Source: Rhodococcus sp. ARC_M6 (GTDB lineage Bacteria > Actinomycetota > Actinomycetes > Mycobacteriales > Mycobacteriaceae). From it: a DNA stretch of 64,000 nucleotides. Shown in pieces: positions 63,532-64,000 of the stretch (its first letter is position 1; every line of letters begins with the position of its first letter). The notes beneath the pieces were generated by a model. The model was not told where the DNA came from. It did no database searches and worked only from the letters and a program-made list of their open reading frames with translations. The DNA lies in assembly GCF_022810305.1 (NCBI RefSeq), contig NZ_JALGQH010000023.1:1-64000 (forward strand). Reading direction: 5' to 3'. Position numbers and translations under genes: made by a program.

Positions 63532-64000
63532 CTGCCGCCACGGCACGAGCCGGAAGCTTACGAGTCGATAGGGCGCAGAACACTCCCCGGCTCATCACCG
63601 AGCCTGACGCACTCGCCGCTCGCGTCCAGGCACGGCGACACGAGCCATCTCGATTCCTCGTGATCCCTGACAATCTCCGCCGTTTAAGCGAGTTCTCCGT
63701 GACAAAAGCTCGTACAACCAGTCCCGATGCCGCGCGAACTCTGACGTAGCTCCCTCAGATTCCCGCACACTGTCACCGTCGTCGACCAAAGGCTCGGCCT
63801 GAGCTTTCGATTGCGCGGACTCAGCCGGGCGAAAGCTCGACATCTCGAGAGGGTGACTCGGTTGCGCCAGTGCTTGGCCACGAGACGCAGCGATACGACG
63901 AGCGTGTCCATCCCATCCCGGATTTCAACCGACCGCGCCACTCGGCCGCGAGGAGCCTCCGAAGGCTGCTCGCCTGTGATCTCCTGTGGAGGCTGGTCTG
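63532..64000. other. Window end, no gene supported
   Basis: Two overlapping minus-strand frames are open here. One includes ARSVEIRDGMDTLVVSLRLV, which looks protein-like, but composition changes abruptly around 63850 and no start or ribosome binding site is visible. It may be a fragment of a gene entering from beyond the edge. Confidence 0.25.

Noticed and set aside
1-64000. tRNA and rRNA genes
   Set aside because: I looked for cloverleaf-like GGTTCGAATCC segments and rRNA signatures between genes and saw none.

Overview
The window looks like a chromosomal segment of a high-GC mycolic-acid actinomycete, most likely a Rhodococcus of the erythropolis/qingshengii type. The evidence is the codon usage, the presence of RbpA, a giant actinobacterial NRPS, and a core block (zinc-finger protein, rbpA, lnt, fxsA) that resembles the Rv2049c-Rv2053c neighbourhood of Mycobacterium tuberculosis. 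The species call is inference.

Layout. 1-127: the end of an IS21-family element, with the first ten codons of istA. 128-814: no gene, but three perfect inverted repeats. 815-1954: a membrane GGDEF protein. 1982-3693: a DUF5709 protein and a secreted lipase, both co-directional with and downstream of the NRPS. 3788-30484: one 26.7-kb NRPS gene, read by eye as C-(half C)-A-T / C-A-T / C-A-T-E / C-A-T / C-A-T-E / C-A-T / C-A-T-TE. That is seven modules, with Ser at position 2, Thr at position 5, probable aliphatic residues elsewhere and D-configuration at 3 and 5. No MbtH, acyl-AMP ligase or exporter is visible. 30771-31640: zinc-finger protein and rbpA, the latter with a SigR-type promoter. 31940-34053: a small exported protein flanked by two copies of an 85-bp hairpin repeat whose stems co-vary, a membrane protein, and a frameshifted lipoprotein. 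34066-39129: a tight minus-strand operon fxsA / amidohydrolase / lnt / terD-like. 39370-41303: an exported protein, an orphan NarL-type response regulator and a flavin reductase.

41.4-63.5 kb is an accessory 'stress island' of short genes, paralogue pairs and gene remnants. It holds two HemK-like methyltransferases, a cold-shock-domain/SPW pair, a large-subunit catalase plus a fragment of a second catalase, two CsbD proteins (one frameshifted), two 89-aa Rho-N-domain proteins, three members of a small YxITxPDG family, a DUF6480 protein plus a duplicated tail of one, a general-stress SDR, a mini-CDGSH protein, carbonic anhydrase, a class-II glutamine amidotransferase, a CinA-domain protein and an epimerase. 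metA, of the E. coli/Bacillus type with the Glu111 of acetyl-CoA users, sits between two serine-recombinase remnants.

Five of the stress genes have a perfect GTTT-N15-GGGTA promoter (the SigB/SigF type of actinobacteria) and two more have near matches. The island therefore appears to be a physically clustered general-stress regulon assembled by duplication and transfer. The strongest candidates for something undescribed are the NRPS product and its extra half C domain, the co-varying 85-bp repeat pair, and the SigF-type island with its unnamed small-protein families.
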